Below are positions 36,944-46,888 of a stretch of 64,000 bases of DNA, in pieces. The position numbers and the translations under genes are program-made. The stretch is from positions 1 to 64,000 of the forward strand of contig JAGWYJ010000011.1 of the NCBI GenBank assembly GCA_018969425.1, in the 5' to 3' direction. Position 1 is the stretch's first letter. Every line of letters begins with the position of its first letter. The notes beneath the pieces were generated by a model. It saw nothing but the letters and a program-made list of their open reading frames with translations, searched no databases and was not told the DNA's origin. The DNA comes from Alphaproteobacteria bacterium (GTDB lineage: Bacteria > Pseudomonadota > Alphaproteobacteria > Caulobacterales > Hyphomonadaceae).

Positions 36944-37090
36944 ACTGTGACCGCAACCGGCGAGAGACACGCTGGGCGTCGGCGACCTCTGAACGCCCGC
37001 ACCGGCTCAGGGACTACCCGGGAATACGTTTCCCGCAAGTCCAGAGCTCGCCGTCCTGGGTAAGTTCATGAACAGGGGAGGGTCTTACGA

Positions 37091-38968
37091 TCAGCGCCTG
37101 CCGAACAGGCGTTCAATGTCCGCGAGCTTAAGTTCGACATAGGTGGGGCGGCCGTGGTTGCACTGCCCGGAATGTGGTGTCGCCTCCATCTTGCGCAGAA
37201 GAGCGTTCATCTCCTCGGCGGTCAGTCGCCGGCCCGCGCGCACGGAGCCGCGGCACGCCATCGTTCCCATCACCTCCTCGAGACGCTCCTTGAGTGAGAT
37301 CCCGACTTCATACTCGGCGAAGTCATCGGCAAGATCGCGAATAAGGCCAGCCACATCCATGACCCCGAACAGAGACGGGGTGGCGCGAACCGCCACGGCG
37401 CCGCCGCCGAAAGGCTCCACTTCAAGACCCATCTGAAGGAGCTCCTCCGATCTTGCCAGAACGCGATCCGCCTCGGCGTCCGACAACTCGACGATCTCCG
37501 GAATAAGGAGCGTCTGACGGCGAACGCCCTCTCGCTCCAATTCCTCCTTCATGCGCTCATAGACCAGCCTCTCATGAGCGGCGTGCTGGTCGACGATGAC
37601 GACGCCGTCATGGGTTTGCGCCACGATGTAAGTCTCATGAAGCTGAGCGCGGGCGATCCCCAGGGGAAAGCTCTGCGTCTCGCCCGGCGCGATCGATGCG
37701 ACGGGCTCCAGACGCGCACTCAAGGGAAGATCAAATCCTGACTGGGCGCCTGGCGGCCCACCGCCTTCAGCCGTCTCAAGGAGATCCATTGCAACAGGAC
37801 GCGCTGGCGACATGCCGGCGCCGTACCCGCGCCAGAGAACAGACGAAGCCCCCGCCGGACGGGCCGCACCGAGGGCGGCGGTGGCCACTGTCGTGCTTGA
37901 ACGATGCCCGGCGGCCGCCAGAGAATGACGGAGAGCTCCGATCATCAGACCGCGAACCCCTCCGGGATCGCGAAACCGGACCTCGGTCTTTGCCGGATGA
38001 ACGTTGACGTCGACCTCGGTCGGCGACAGGTCCACGTAGAGCACGGCCATCGGATGCCGGTCCCGGGCGAGAAAGTCCTGGTAGGCGGCCCGGATGACCC
38101 CGGTCAGAAGTCGATCGCGAACAGGGCGCCCGTTCACGAACAGATACTGATGCTGAGCGTTGGAGCGATTGAAGGTGGGCAGCCCGGCATACCCCGTCAG
38201 GCGCACCCCCTCGCGCTCCGCCTCGATGAGCACCGCGTTCTCGCGGAACTCCCGCCCAAGGAGGGCGCCCAGACGCGCCAGACGCGCCTCGCTCTCCGGG
38301 CCCGTCTCCGCGGCAAGCCGGATCAGCGTTCGCTCTTCCGACTCAAGTCGAAAGGCCACGTCCGGACGCCCCAGAGCTAGACGACGAACCGTGTCGGCAA
38401 CCGCCATCGCCTCGGCGCGGGAGGACTTGAGAAACTTCAGACGCGCGGGCGTTGCGAAGAAGATATCCCGAACATCGATCCGGGTTCCGCTGAGCCCGGC
38501 GCCGATCCAGGCGGACGGACGCGGACGCGACAGCCTCCCTCCCTCGACATCCAGACAGAAGGCCTCGGCGGCGCCGGAGACCCGCGAGAGAAGGGACATG
38601 CGCGAGACGGAGCCGATCGAAGGCAGCGCCTCTCCGCGAAAGCCCATGGTGCGGATATTGAGGAGATCGACATGCCCGTCGGGCGAAACCGGGAGTTTGG
38701 AGGTGGCGTGGCGCTCGAGCGCCATGGACAGGTCGGACGGGGTCATCCCGCATCCGTCATCTTCAATAAGGAGACGCGAAAGCCCCCCGTTCTCGATCCG
38801 GATCAGGACTGACCTCGCACCGGCGTCAAGGGAGTTCTCGACCAGTTCCTTGACTGCGGCTGCCGGTCGCTCGACCACCTCGCCAGCTGCGATGCGGTTG
38901 ACCGCATCAGGAGGAAGGCGACGGATGCGCCCCAGACTGTCGCCGGATGGAACTGATGATTCGGTCAT
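37091..38968 (-). CDS. mutL: DNA mismatch repair protein MutL
   Basis: 625 residues. GHKL ATPase motifs: [36 protein letters not shown], and [12 protein letters not shown]. The C-terminal domain carries the metal-dependent endonuclease motif [12 protein letters not shown] (DQHA-x2-E-x4-E), the ACR block ([10 protein letters not shown]), and CNHGRPTY near the end. This is the nicking type found in organisms without MutH. The mutS partner is not in the window. It is convergent with the SUFU gene. Confidence 0.97.
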   Translation of the reverse strand: MTESSVPSGDSLGRIRRLPPDAVNRIAAGEVVERPAAAVKELVENSLDAGARSVLIRIENGGLSRLLIEDDGCGMTPSDLSMALERHATSKLPVSPDGHVDLLNIRTMGFRGEALPSIGSVSRMSLLSRVSGAAEAFCLDVEGGRLSRPRPSAWIGAGLSGTRIDVRDIFFATPARLKFLKSSRAEAMAVADTVRRLALGRPDVAFRLESEERTLIRLAAETGPESEARLARLGALLGREFRENAVLIEAEREGVRLTGYAGLPTFNRSNAQHQYLFVNGRPVRDRLLTGVIRAAYQDFLARDRHPMAVLYVDLSPTEVDVNVHPAKTEVRFRDPGGVRGLMIGALRHSLAAAGHRSSTTVATAALGAARPAGASSVLWRGYGAGMSPARPVAMDLLETAEGGGPPGAQSGFDLPLSARLEPVASIAPGETQSFPLGIARAQLHETYIVAQTHDGVVIVDQHAAHERLVYERMKEELEREGVRRQTLLIPEIVELSDAEADRVLARSEELLQMGLEVEPFGGGAVAVRATPSLFGVMDVAGLIRDLADDFAEYEVGISLKERLEEVMGTMACRGSVRAGRRLTAEEMNALLRKMEATPHSGQCNHGRPTYVELKLADIERLFGRR

Positions 38969-39037
38969 GTCCCACCTTAGCCCGAAGCGGACATGGGAAT
39001 CCCGCCAGATCGTTCCCCCCAGCGCCCAGAGGCGACC

Positions 39038-39550
39038 TCAGAGACCCGGGAGCTTGCCCGAACGCTTGCGCTTAACGATCACGTCCTTGCCGCCTGTCAG
39101 ATCCTCAACGGCGACCTTCTCGGCCCGCAGGCGCTCGGCCTCCGCTTCCTGATCGATCACGGGTTCGGTCTTAGGGCGACCGAAATTGAGAATGGAGTCC
39201 GAGAAACTCCGGCTTTTACGAAGGGTCTGAGCGGCATCGAAATCGATCGCTGCGCGCACGGACCGGTCCACCGCGTCGCCGCCGGCCTCCCGGACGAGAA
39301 GCTTCTCGCCCTCACTCGCATCCTTGCCGATATCCGCTCCGAATACCGCGATCCGCGCCTGGGCGTCCGGTTCGAGCTCCTGGGGGCGGCTCGAGCCCGG
39401 CGCCGGCGGACGGAGATTGTAGTCAGGCGGAACCGTGAGGGGCGCCTTACGAACCACCCGAAACTCATCCGGGGTTCTCGGCCCGGTGCTGCAGGACGCT
39501 GTGAGGCCCACCGATGCGACGGCCAGTCCAAGGGTCACGATACGTTTCAC
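39038..39550 (-). CDS. DUF3035-family lipoprotein (BamF-like)
   Basis: 170 residues, starting at GTG 39550 with GAAGGAGAG 7-8 bases before it. A lipoprotein signal ends at the lipobox LTASC. The conserved motif TPDEFRVVRKAPLTVPPDYNLRPP is typical of the DUF3035 family in alphaproteobacteria, for which a link to the outer-membrane beta-barrel assembly complex (BamF-like) has been proposed; I recall this without being able to check it. It lies downstream of lspA, the signal peptidase that would process it, separated by 54 bp. Confidence 0.85.
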   Translation of the reverse strand: MKRIVTLGLAVASVGLTASCSTGPRTPDEFRVVRKAPLTVPPDYNLRPPAPGSSRPQELEPDAQARIAVFGADIGKDASEGEKLLVREAGGDAVDRSVRAAIDFDAAQTLRKSRSFSDSILNFGRPKTEPVIDQEAEAERLRAEKVAVEDLTGGKDVIVKRKRSGKLPGL

Positions 39551-39604
39551 TCGGGTCTCTCCTTCAGACGTTCTCAGGCAGGCGGAACGACGCCGCCGCG
39601 CACT

Positions 39605-40138
39605 CTAGCCTTTGGCGGCTCGGCCCGCCAGCAATTGATCCAGCAACAGACATCCCGCGCCGACGGTGATCGAAGCGTCCGCGACATTGAACACCCAGGG
39701 GAAGTACATCCCTGAAAAGTCAAGAAAATCGACGACCGCCCCGAATCGGGCCCTGTCGATGAGATTGCCCACCGCCCCTCCGATGACAAGACACAGGGCG
39801 AGGGCTGTCAGACGTCGGGCCGCTCCAAGGAGCCAGACCGAGAAACCCAGAGCTATGACCGCCGTCACGGCGAACAGCCCCCATCTCGCCAGTCCCTCGG
39901 CCTGAAAAGCGCCGAAGCTTACGCCTCGGTTCCATGTCATCGACAGGTCGAACAGGGACGATATCTCGATACGCCCGCATATCCCGGCGTTCAGGCAGTC
40001 CAGAGCCCTGAAGGAGGGCTCGGCGAGCACCATGGCCTTGGTGATCTGATCGATCACGATCACCGCAGCGGAAAGCGGAGCGGCCCAGATCCAATGACGG
40101 GTCATTCGTTCGGGAGATAACCCTTCCGGCAGGTTCAT
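39605..40138 (-). CDS. lspA: Lipoprotein signal peptidase (signal peptidase II)
   Basis: 177 residues, four membrane helices. Cleaves the signal peptide of lipid-modified prolipoproteins. Catalytic Asp motifs: GNLIDRARFG (first Asp) and FNVADASI (second Asp). Also IDQITKAMV and WNRGVSFG. ATG 40138 overlaps the ileS stop by one base (TGATG), so translation is coupled. An internal ATG at 40105 is an alternative. Confidence 0.96.
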   Translation of the reverse strand: MNLPEGLSPERMTRHWIWAAPLSAAVIVIDQITKAMVLAEPSFRALDCLNAGICGRIEISSLFDLSMTWNRGVSFGAFQAEGLARWGLFAVTAVIALGFSVWLLGAARRLTALALCLVIGGAVGNLIDRARFGAVVDFLDFSGMYFPWVFNVADASITVGAGCLLLDQLLAGRAAKG

Positions 40139-43047
40139 CAGCTCTCTCCTCTGCGACGCGCACGCACCTCACGAACCGCCTGCGCATCACGGGGAGTGAT
40201 GTCGGGGAAATCAGGATCCGCGAGCGAGGGGTCGAAATATTTCCACGAGCGGGCGCACTTGACGCCCTCTGCGCGAAGAGCCTGGACGGAGGCCGGCGCG
40301 CCCTCAGGGGCGGGACCCGCCTCAAGGCGAGCGCCTGAGGTGATGAAAATGTCCGCGGCGTCCTCTCCCGAAAATGCGGCCAGCATGTCCGGATCGGGAA
40401 TCGTCACATGGACGCTGGCCTCAAGCGAGGATCCGATACGGCGCTCGCGGCGCTCAACCTCCAGGGCGGCCGTGACCGCACGACGGACGGCGAAGATCCG
40501 CTCCCAGCGAAGAGCAAGATCGGCGTCCAGCCAGCCCTCCGGGGTTTCGGGGAACTGACGCAGATGGACTGAGCCGTCTCCGGGGCGGCGGGCCTCCCAG
40601 GCCTCTTCGCATGTGAACACCATGATCGGGGCGAACCAGCAGACAAGCCTGTCGAACACGCAATCCATGACCGTCCTGCAGGCCCGCCGACGGATCGAGG
40701 AGGGCGGATCGCAGTAGAGAGCATCCTTGCGGATATCGAAATAGACGGCCGACAGGTCGACCACGCAGAAATTCATGAGAACGACAAAGGCCCGCTTGAA
40801 ATCATACGCTTCAATGGCGCGCCGAACGGCGAGATCGATCTCTGCGAGACGATGCAGGACCCAGCGCTCAAGCCCGGGCATCTCCTCACGCGTCACAGCT
40901 TCGTCCGCCGAGAACCCGTCCAGAGCTCCGAGCAGATAACGAAGCGTGTTTCTCAGCTTGCGATACGTCTCGACATTCGAGGCGATTATGTCCGGACCGA
41001 AGGTCGGATCATCGGTGAAGTCGCTCGAGGCGACCCACAGACGCAGGATGTCGGCCCCATATTTGTCGCACACTTCCTGAGGCGCGATCACATTGCCAAG
41101 GGATTTGGACATCTTGCGCCCGTCCTGGGCGAGAACGAAACCGTGCGTGAGTATGGCGTCATAAGGCGCCCTGCCCCGCGTCGCGCAGCTTTCCAGGAGC
41201 GAGGACTGGAACCAGCCGCGATGCTGATCCGAGCCTTCCAGATAGAGATCGGCCGGCCACTTCTTACCCCGATCTTCCAGAGTGAAGGCGTGGGTCGTTC
41301 CGCTGTCGAACCAGACGTCAAGAATATCGTTGATCTTGTCATATCCGTCCGGATCGCGATCCGGACCGAGGAAAGCCGACGCGGGAGCGGAAAACCACGC
41401 ATCCGCTCCGCCCGCAGCGACCGCCGCGACAATGCGGGCGTTCACTTCATCATCCTTGAGGATGTCCCCGGTCTTCCGGTCGACAAACAGCGTCAGCGGC
41501 ACGCCCCAGGCCCGCTGCCGGGAGATCAGCCAGTCGGGCCGGTCCTCAACCATTGAACGAAGACGATCACGGCCGCGCTCCGGGGTGAATGCGGTTGCGT
41601 CAATGGCGCTGAGCGCCTTCTGCCGAAGCGTGCGACCGGACGCGTCCGGGGCGTCCATGGCGATAAACCATTGCGGAGTGGCCCGACGAATGACAGGCGC
41701 CCGCGAGCGCCAGGAATGAGCGTCGCGAAGCGTCACGATGCTCCGTGCGAGCAGTCGGCCTGCGGCGACCAGAGCCTCGATCACCGCCTTGTTGGCCGGA
41801 CCGTCCTCGCCTCGCTTCTTGCCTTCCAGACGAATGATCTCGAGGCCTTCAAAACCCGGACACTCCGCCGTGTAGCGGCCGAAGGCGTCCACCGTGTCAG
41901 GGATGTCCTGATTGCTGAAGCCTGACGCGAGCCAGACGTTATAATCGTCCTCACCGTGTCCTGGCGCCGTGTGAACGAAACCTGTTCCTGCATCGTCGGC
42001 GACATGAGCCCCTGCGATCAGGGGAGAGGGAAACGCATACCCGCCGAGACCGGCGTCCCGAAACGGATGAGCGCAGACCAGTCCCCGCGGATCGACGCCG
42101 CCCCGCCGGACCCACGCGCCCGCGCGCGCTGAGCGAAGCACCCCCTCGGCGAGGGCGTCGGCCAGAATAAAGGTATCGCCCGGCCGAACCCACGGTTCGA
42201 AAGCGAGCCCTTCCTCAAGGGCGCCCACCTCATACAGCCCATAAGAAATCTGAGGATTGTAGGCGATCGCCCGGTTGGCGGGGATGGTCCACGGGGTGGT
42301 GGTCCAGATCGCCACACACGCCCCGTCGGGAAGTCCGGCGGCGGCCGCGCCCGAGGCGGCTTTGTCGACAAGGAAGGAAACGAAAATCGCCGTGGCCTTA
42401 CGATCCTCGTACTCGACCTCGGCCTCGGCGAGAGCGGTCTGCTCAACCGGGGACCACATCACCGGCTTTGCGCCCCTCTTGAGCTGACCGGACATGGCGA
42501 CCTTCAGAAACTCCTTCACCGTCGCGGCTTCGGAGCTGTAATCCATGGTCAGATAGGGGCGGTCCCAGTCGCCGACCACGCCCAGACGACGGAACTCCTT
42601 CCGCTGGACGTCGATCCAGGTCTGGGCGTAGTCCCGGCAGGCGCGGCGGAACTCGCCCGGGTCGACATCGCGCTTCTGACGATTGCGCGCCCGAAACTCC
42701 TCCTCAACCTTCCACTCGATCGGCAGTCCGTGGCAATCCCAGCCGGGAATATAGTCGGCGTCGTAACCGGTCATCTGACGGGTGCGGACGACGATGTCCT
42801 TGAGGATCTTGTTCATCCCCGTACCGGTGTGAATGTTGCCGTTGGCGTAGGGCGGACCGTCGTGGAGCATGAAAGCGGGACGTCCGGCCGCCTCCCGCCT
42901 CAGACGACCGTACAGATCCTCCCTCTCCCACTGGGCGAGACGAAGAGGCTCCTGCGTCGGCAGAGCGCCGCGCATCGGAAACTCGGTTACGGGAAGGAAA
43001 AGCGTGTCCTTGTAGTCGGAGGCTGCGGGGGAAGTGTCCTTGGTCAT
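40138..43047 (-). CDS. ileS: Isoleucyl-tRNA synthetase
   Basis: 969 residues. Class-I synthetase: HIGH signature as HDGPPYANGNIHTG (about 62-75) and KMSKS as GRKMSKSLGN (about residue 645). The editing (CP1) domain includes TTTPWTIPANRAIAYNP and the HTAPGHGEDDYNVW block. Bacterial type; the C-terminal zinc-finger found in many bacterial IleRS is not obvious (the tail ends in ARRRGES). It overlaps lspA by one base. Confidence 0.98.
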   Translation of the reverse strand: MTKDTSPAASDYKDTLFLPVTEFPMRGALPTQEPLRLAQWEREDLYGRLRREAAGRPAFMLHDGPPYANGNIHTGTGMNKILKDIVVRTRQMTGYDADYIPGWDCHGLPIEWKVEEEFRARNRQKRDVDPGEFRRACRDYAQTWIDVQRKEFRRLGVVGDWDRPYLTMDYSSEAATVKEFLKVAMSGQLKRGAKPVMWSPVEQTALAEAEVEYEDRKATAIFVSFLVDKAASGAAAAGLPDGACVAIWTTTPWTIPANRAIAYNPQISYGLYEVGALEEGLAFEPWVRPGDTFILADALAEGVLRSARAGAWVRRGGVDPRGLVCAHPFRDAGLGGYAFPSPLIAGAHVADDAGTGFVHTAPGHGEDDYNVWLASGFSNQDIPDTVDAFGRYTAECPGFEGLEIIRLEGKKRGEDGPANKAVIEALVAAGRLLARSIVTLRDAHSWRSRAPVIRRATPQWFIAMDAPDASGRTLRQKALSAIDATAFTPERGRDRLRSMVEDRPDWLISRQRAWGVPLTLFVDRKTGDILKDDEVNARIVAAVAAGGADAWFSAPASAFLGPDRDPDGYDKINDILDVWFDSGTTHAFTLEDRGKKWPADLYLEGSDQHRGWFQSSLLESCATRGRAPYDAILTHGFVLAQDGRKMSKSLGNVIAPQEVCDKYGADILRLWVASSDFTDDPTFGPDIIASNVETYRKLRNTLRYLLGALDGFSADEAVTREEMPGLERWVLHRLAEIDLAVRRAIEAYDFKRAFVVLMNFCVVDLSAVYFDIRKDALYCDPPSSIRRRACRTVMDCVFDRLVCWFAPIMVFTCEEAWEARRPGDGSVHLRQFPETPEGWLDADLALRWERIFAVRRAVTAALEVERRERRIGSSLEASVHVTIPDPDMLAAFSGEDAADIFITSGARLEAGPAPEGAPASVQALRAEGVKCARSWKYFDPSLADPDFPDITPRDAQAVREVRARRRGES

Positions 43048-43237
43048 GATGGGTATCCGGCGGTGTGATCAGAAAACGGGGCGGCTCGCCAAGACTTCGA
43101 CGGCGGCCGAATATGCGGCGTCCCGGCGCAAGCGCCCGTCAGGCGCGCGCCGGGCCCCTAATTCGGATGATCAAGCGCTGGCTCATACCGCAAGCTGATA
43201 GCAGCGCCGGGGCGATCCCGCCAAGGAAAAACGACCG

Positions 43238-44194
43238 TCAGGTCTCCGACGGCGGATCCAGGCGCCGCAGAAGGGTCGCCGCCTCGGCGACGTCCGCGGC
43301 CATCTGCACCGTCAGGGCCTCGATGGACGGAAAGACAAGCTCAGGCCGCAGCCGAACCGCGAAAGCCGTCTCGAGACGACGGCCGTAGAGGTCGCCCGAA
43401 TAATCGAAAATGAAAACTTCAAGCAGAGGATCCCGAAGTCCGGTGGTCGGCGTCCGGCCGAAACTGGCCGCGGCCGGCCGCCAGGCGCGCTCTCCCTCCG
43501 GCCTCGCCCAGACGGCGTAGACGCCGAACGGGGGCTGGATCAGGTCGCCCAGATGAAGGTTCGCCGTCGGAAAGCCCAGCGTCCGCCCCCGCTTCTCTCC
43601 ATGCTCCACGACCCCGTCCACGATCCACCAGTCTCCGAGGAGACCGGCGGCCGCCTCCATCTCGCCCGCCCGGATAAGAGCGCGGATCGAGGAGGAGGAA
43701 ACCTTCTCACCGCCCCCCGGAGCTCCGACCGGATCGGCGATCAGGGCCTCAAAGCCGCAGTCGGCCGCGAGGCGCGCCAGGGAGGCGACATCGCCCATGC
43801 GGCCCTTGCCGAACCGAAAGTCGAACCCGACCGCAACGGCGCGGGCGGCCAGCCCGTCGTGCAGGACGCGCGAGACGAAGTCTGCGTCGGTCATCGCAGC
43901 GGTCGCAGCGTCGAAGGGCAGCGACACGCACAGATCCGCCCCGAGAGAGGACAGGATGCGGGCGCGCCGCTCGGGGCTCATCAGACGCATGCTTGGCCCG
44001 CCCGGCTGAAAAAAGGCCCGCGGCGAGGGCTCGAAGGTCAGAACTCCAAGGGGGGCGCCGAGGGCCTCGGAGCGCGATCGGGCTAGGGAGATCACGGCGC
44101 GATGACCCGGATGGAGGCCGTCAAAGGCGCCCATGGCGAAACAGGCGCCTCTCAGCTCGGAGGGCAGACGGTCAAGGGCGCGGACATGAATCAT
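43238..44194 (-). CDS. ribF: Bifunctional riboflavin kinase / FAD synthetase
   Basis: 318 residues. N-terminal FAD synthetase (nucleotidyltransferase) signature AMGAFDGLHPGHRAVI. Middle block ISSSSIRALIRAGEMEAAAGLLG is preserved as VSSSSIRALI. The C-terminal riboflavin kinase domain has KRGRTLGFPTANL and FDYSGDLYGR. It makes FMN and FAD. A 190-bp gap separates it from ileS downstream. Confidence 0.96.
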   Translation of the reverse strand: MIHVRALDRLPSELRGACFAMGAFDGLHPGHRAVISLARSRSEALGAPLGVLTFEPSPRAFFQPGGPSMRLMSPERRARILSSLGADLCVSLPFDAATAAMTDADFVSRVLHDGLAARAVAVGFDFRFGKGRMGDVASLARLAADCGFEALIADPVGAPGGGEKVSSSSIRALIRAGEMEAAAGLLGDWWIVDGVVEHGEKRGRTLGFPTANLHLGDLIQPPFGVYAVWARPEGERAWRPAAASFGRTPTTGLRDPLLEVFIFDYSGDLYGRRLETAFAVRLRPELVFPSIEALTVQMAADVAEAATLLRRLDPPSET

Positions 44195-44270
44195 GGGCGA
44201 AGGTCACACTAAAAGGGCGGTCCGACGGACAGAGCCCGCCGCCTGCGACGCGGCGAGAATGCCCGACAGG

Positions 44271-44711
44271 TCACGAGGCGGCGCCGCTCGGCACCATGAC
44301 CGTGGCCTCGCCCTTCATCACCATTTTGCCTCCGACGTCACAGCGGATCGCCAGGCGAACGCGGCATCCGCGTTCGATCATTTCCACGACTTCGGCTGTG
44401 GAAATCACCGTGTCGCCGATTTTGACCGGTCGTTTGAAGCTCAGCGTCATCTCGGTAAAGATCGCTCCGGGACCCGGCAGCTCATTGCCCAAAATCGCCG
44501 AAATATAGGAAGCGGTGAGCGCACCGTGCGCAACCCGAGTGCCGAAAACCGTGTTGCGGGCATACTCCTCATCCATGTGAAGAGGATTGTAGTCGCCAGA
44601 AATTCGAGCGAAATCCGATACATCCTGCTCGGAAACAGTGTTCTCGATCGACACTTTCATTCCAACCTGCAGGTCGGCAAACGTCTTTCCGGCCTTTACG
44701 TCCGCTTTCAT
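44271..44711 (-). CDS. MaoC-family (R)-enoyl-CoA hydratase
   Basis: 146 residues, hot-dog fold. The hydratase-2 motif DYNPLH with the catalytic Asp and His is in RISGDYNPLHMDEEYA, followed by VAHGALTASYIS. It resembles PhaJ-type hydratases acting on (R)-3-hydroxyacyl-CoA or enoyl-CoA, a small stand-alone version. Divergent from the cheY gene. Confidence 0.9.
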   Translation of the reverse strand: MKADVKAGKTFADLQVGMKVSIENTVSEQDVSDFARISGDYNPLHMDEEYARNTVFGTRVAHGALTASYISAILGNELPGPGAIFTEMTLSFKRPVKIGDTVISTAEVVEMIERGCRVRLAIRCDVGGKMVMKGEATVMVPSGAAS

Positions 44712-44877
44712 AGACTATCCCCGAGCGTCAGGGCGCCAGAGCGACTCGCCGCCGGCAAACCCGCGATAATTTCCTGAAACTGATAGGATATGAGGCTCGG
44801 ATATTCATCATTTATTTGCGCCCTTCAGCTACATCTCGCCTCAGTTGACCGCCCCGGCGCTTCTGGAGCCTGCCTCG

Positions 44878-45264
44878 ATGTCAGTAGATCTGTCCATGCC
44901 CGTCCTTGTTGTCGATGACTACAAGACGATGATCCGTATCATCCGAAACCTGCTCACTCAGCTCGGTTTCAAGAACATCGAGGAGGCGTCTGACGGCAAG
45001 ATGGCCCTCGACAAACTCAGGTCCAGCAAGTTCGGTCTGGTCATCTCGGACTGGAACATGGAGCCGATGACCGGCTACGAACTCCTTCGGGAAGTGCGGG
45101 CTGACGAAAAACTCAAGACCACCCCGTTCATCATGGTCACGGCGGAGTCCAAGACCGAGAACGTCATCGCCGCCAAAAAGGCCGGCGTGAACAACTACAT
45201 CGTGAAACCGTTCAACGCCGCGACGCTGAAAGGCAAACTTGTCGCCGTTCTCGGCGAATTCTGA
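44878..45264 (+). CDS. CheY-like single-domain response regulator
   Basis: 128 residues from ATG 44878, with GGAG 9 bases upstream (a TTG-started frame reaches 44845). Receiver-only protein: acidic pair D13-D14, phospho-acceptor D58 (VISDWNMEP), T88 (MVTAES), and K110 (VKPFN). This is the CheY set of residues, with the CheY-type WNMEPMTG. It is followed after 35 bp by cheZ, so it is the likely CheZ substrate that binds the flagellar motor. Confidence 0.92.
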   Translation: MSVDLSMPVLVVDDYKTMIRIIRNLLTQLGFKNIEEASDGKMALDKLRSSKFGLVISDWNMEPMTGYELLREVRADEKLKTTPFIMVTAESKTENVIAAKKAGVNNYIVKPFNAATLKGKLVAVLGEF

Positions 45265-45299
45265 GCCTCGCGTCAGTCAGTTTTAGTTGGAGTATTGTT

Positions 45300-45929
45300 A
45301 TGTCAGCTCAGGAAGCTGCTGCGAAGGTCAGAAGCGCCATCGAACGGCTGAAAGCGTCGGATCTGCGCAGCCGTCCGCTCGTGGAGGTTCTCGACCTCTC
45401 GCACGAAATGGCCGATGCGATGAACGCGTTTTTCGGCTCGCTCGACAAGTCGGTGATCGGAGAATTCCGCTATATCGCCGATTTCATTCAGCAGACGCGT
45501 AACGAAATCGCCGATCTGCAGCCGAACGAGATCCGGAACAATCGCATTCCGGGCGCTTCGGTCGAGCTGGACGCGGTCGTGAAGGACACGGAGACCGCCA
45601 CCAGCATCATCATGACTGAGGCCGAAGGGCTGATGGCCGTCGAACCGGACGATCTTGAATCCTATAAAGCCCGCGTCGACGAAGCGATGATGCGCGTCAT
45701 TGAAGCGTGCGCATTCCAGGACCTGACGGGACAGCGAGTGACCAAGGTTGTCGCCACGCTTCGTCACATCGAAGGTCGTGTCAGCCAGTTCGCCGAAACC
45801 CTCGGCGTCAAAGACGCCAAGGCGGAGGAATCCGAAGAAGAGCGCCGCCGTCGCGAGCTCATGCTCAACGGGCCTGCGATCGGAGGACCTGCCTCCTCGC
45901 AGGACGATATCGACGCTCTCTTCAACTAG
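45300..45929 (+). CDS. cheZ: Protein phosphatase CheZ
   Basis: 209 residues, mostly helical. The active-site motif is in ACAFQDLTGQRVTKV (D141 and Q145), matching CheZ's catalytic Gln and its partner Asp. The C-terminal peptide ending SQDDIDALFN matches the CheY-binding tail, preceded by a charged linker. Dephosphorylates CheY-P. Translation start has GGAG about 10 bases upstream. The pair with cheY stands apart from any other che genes in this window. Confidence 0.93.
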   Translation: MSAQEAAAKVRSAIERLKASDLRSRPLVEVLDLSHEMADAMNAFFGSLDKSVIGEFRYIADFIQQTRNEIADLQPNEIRNNRIPGASVELDAVVKDTETATSIIMTEAEGLMAVEPDDLESYKARVDEAMMRVIEACAFQDLTGQRVTKVVATLRHIEGRVSQFAETLGVKDAKAEESEEERRRRELMLNGPAIGGPASSQDDIDALFN

Positions 45930-45960
45930 ACGCGGGTCAGACCTCTACGTCTGTTTCTGG

Positions 45961-45990
45961 CGGGCGGCTCCCTCAGGGGCCGCCCGTTCT
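45961..45990 (+). terminator. Rho-independent terminator after cheZ
   Basis: An 8-bp GC stem (45961-45968 with 45979-45986) extended by a CCC/GGG pair around a TCA loop, followed by TTCT. It lies between the cheZ stop (45929) and the convergent HAD gene's stop (46003). Confidence 0.8.
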
Positions 45991-46002
45991 GCGTTCGAAC
46001 GC

Positions 46003-46866
46003 TCACCACTTCAGCTGAGGCATCGCGTAACGGGCCTCGGCCCCGTCCGCCTCAAGAACCTCCCGCGCGCTGTCGAGAAAGCCCTCGCCGTCGGCCATGG
46101 CGTGACCATGGATTCCCGCTCCGATGAACAGGCTGTCCATTCCCTGCCCTGACGCTCCGCGGATATCCGTCGCCGGACCGTCGCCAATCCCCAGAACTCG
46201 CGAGGCGGAGACCGGACGGCCGTTGAGGGTCGCCAGACGTTCGAACGCCAGGCGATAAATGGTCTCGTCCGGCTTGCCGGGACGAATGACGCGTCCGCCG
46301 AGCGTTTCATATAGGCCGGCGAGCGACCCGGCGGACCATATCAGCCGATCGCCATAGCGAAACTGAACATCCGGATTGGCGCAGATCATCGTGAGACCCC
46401 GCTCAGCCAGCGCGGCAAGCTCATTTCGATAGGTCTCCGGACGTCCGTCGGGAACCTCCCGAAGGGATGTGCAGCACACGACGCGCGCCTTATCGGCCTC
46501 GGTCGTGAATTCAAGCTCGAGCCCTGCATAGACGGACATGTCGTCCGCAAGACCGATCGGATAGACCGGTCCGGGCGCATGCCTCAGCAATTCGTGGGTC
46601 GTCGCCTCTCCGGAGGTGACCACGTCGTCATAGCAATCCTCGGGCACGCCGAGACGCGGAAACAGCGCCGTGACGCGGCTCCTCGGCACAGGGGCGTTGG
46701 TGATAAGGACGACCGGCCCGCGTTTGTCGCGGAAGCGACGCAAAGCGTCACAGGCGCCCGGGAAAGCTCGCCGCCCGTCATGGACCACACCCCAGACATC
46801 GCACAATATCGCCTCGTAGTCGTCGGCGACGTGTCCGAGGCCCTCAAGACGAGAGAGAGATGTCAT
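46003..46866 (-). CDS. HAD-superfamily hydrolase (TIGR01459-like, NagD type)
   Basis: 287 residues from ATG 46866; the open frame to 46998 is inside tipF. HAD motifs: nucleophile Asp in AILCDVWGVVHDG, LITNAPVPRS, Lys in RPGKPDETIY, and Asp in GIGDGPATDIRGA. The large cap between motifs fits the NagD/C2 class. The substrate is unknown. It is cotranscribed with tipF (22-bp gap). Confidence 0.88.
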   Translation of the reverse strand: MTSLSRLEGLGHVADDYEAILCDVWGVVHDGRRAFPGACDALRRFRDKRGPVVLITNAPVPRSRVTALFPRLGVPEDCYDDVVTSGEATTHELLRHAPGPVYPIGLADDMSVYAGLELEFTTEADKARVVCCTSLREVPDGRPETYRNELAALAERGLTMICANPDVQFRYGDRLIWSAGSLAGLYETLGGRVIRPGKPDETIYRLAFERLATLNGRPVSASRVLGIGDGPATDIRGASGQGMDSLFIGAGIHGHAMADGEGFLDSAREVLEADGAEARYAMPQLKW

Positions 46867-46888
46867 AAGACCCCTCCGGCGATGACGA

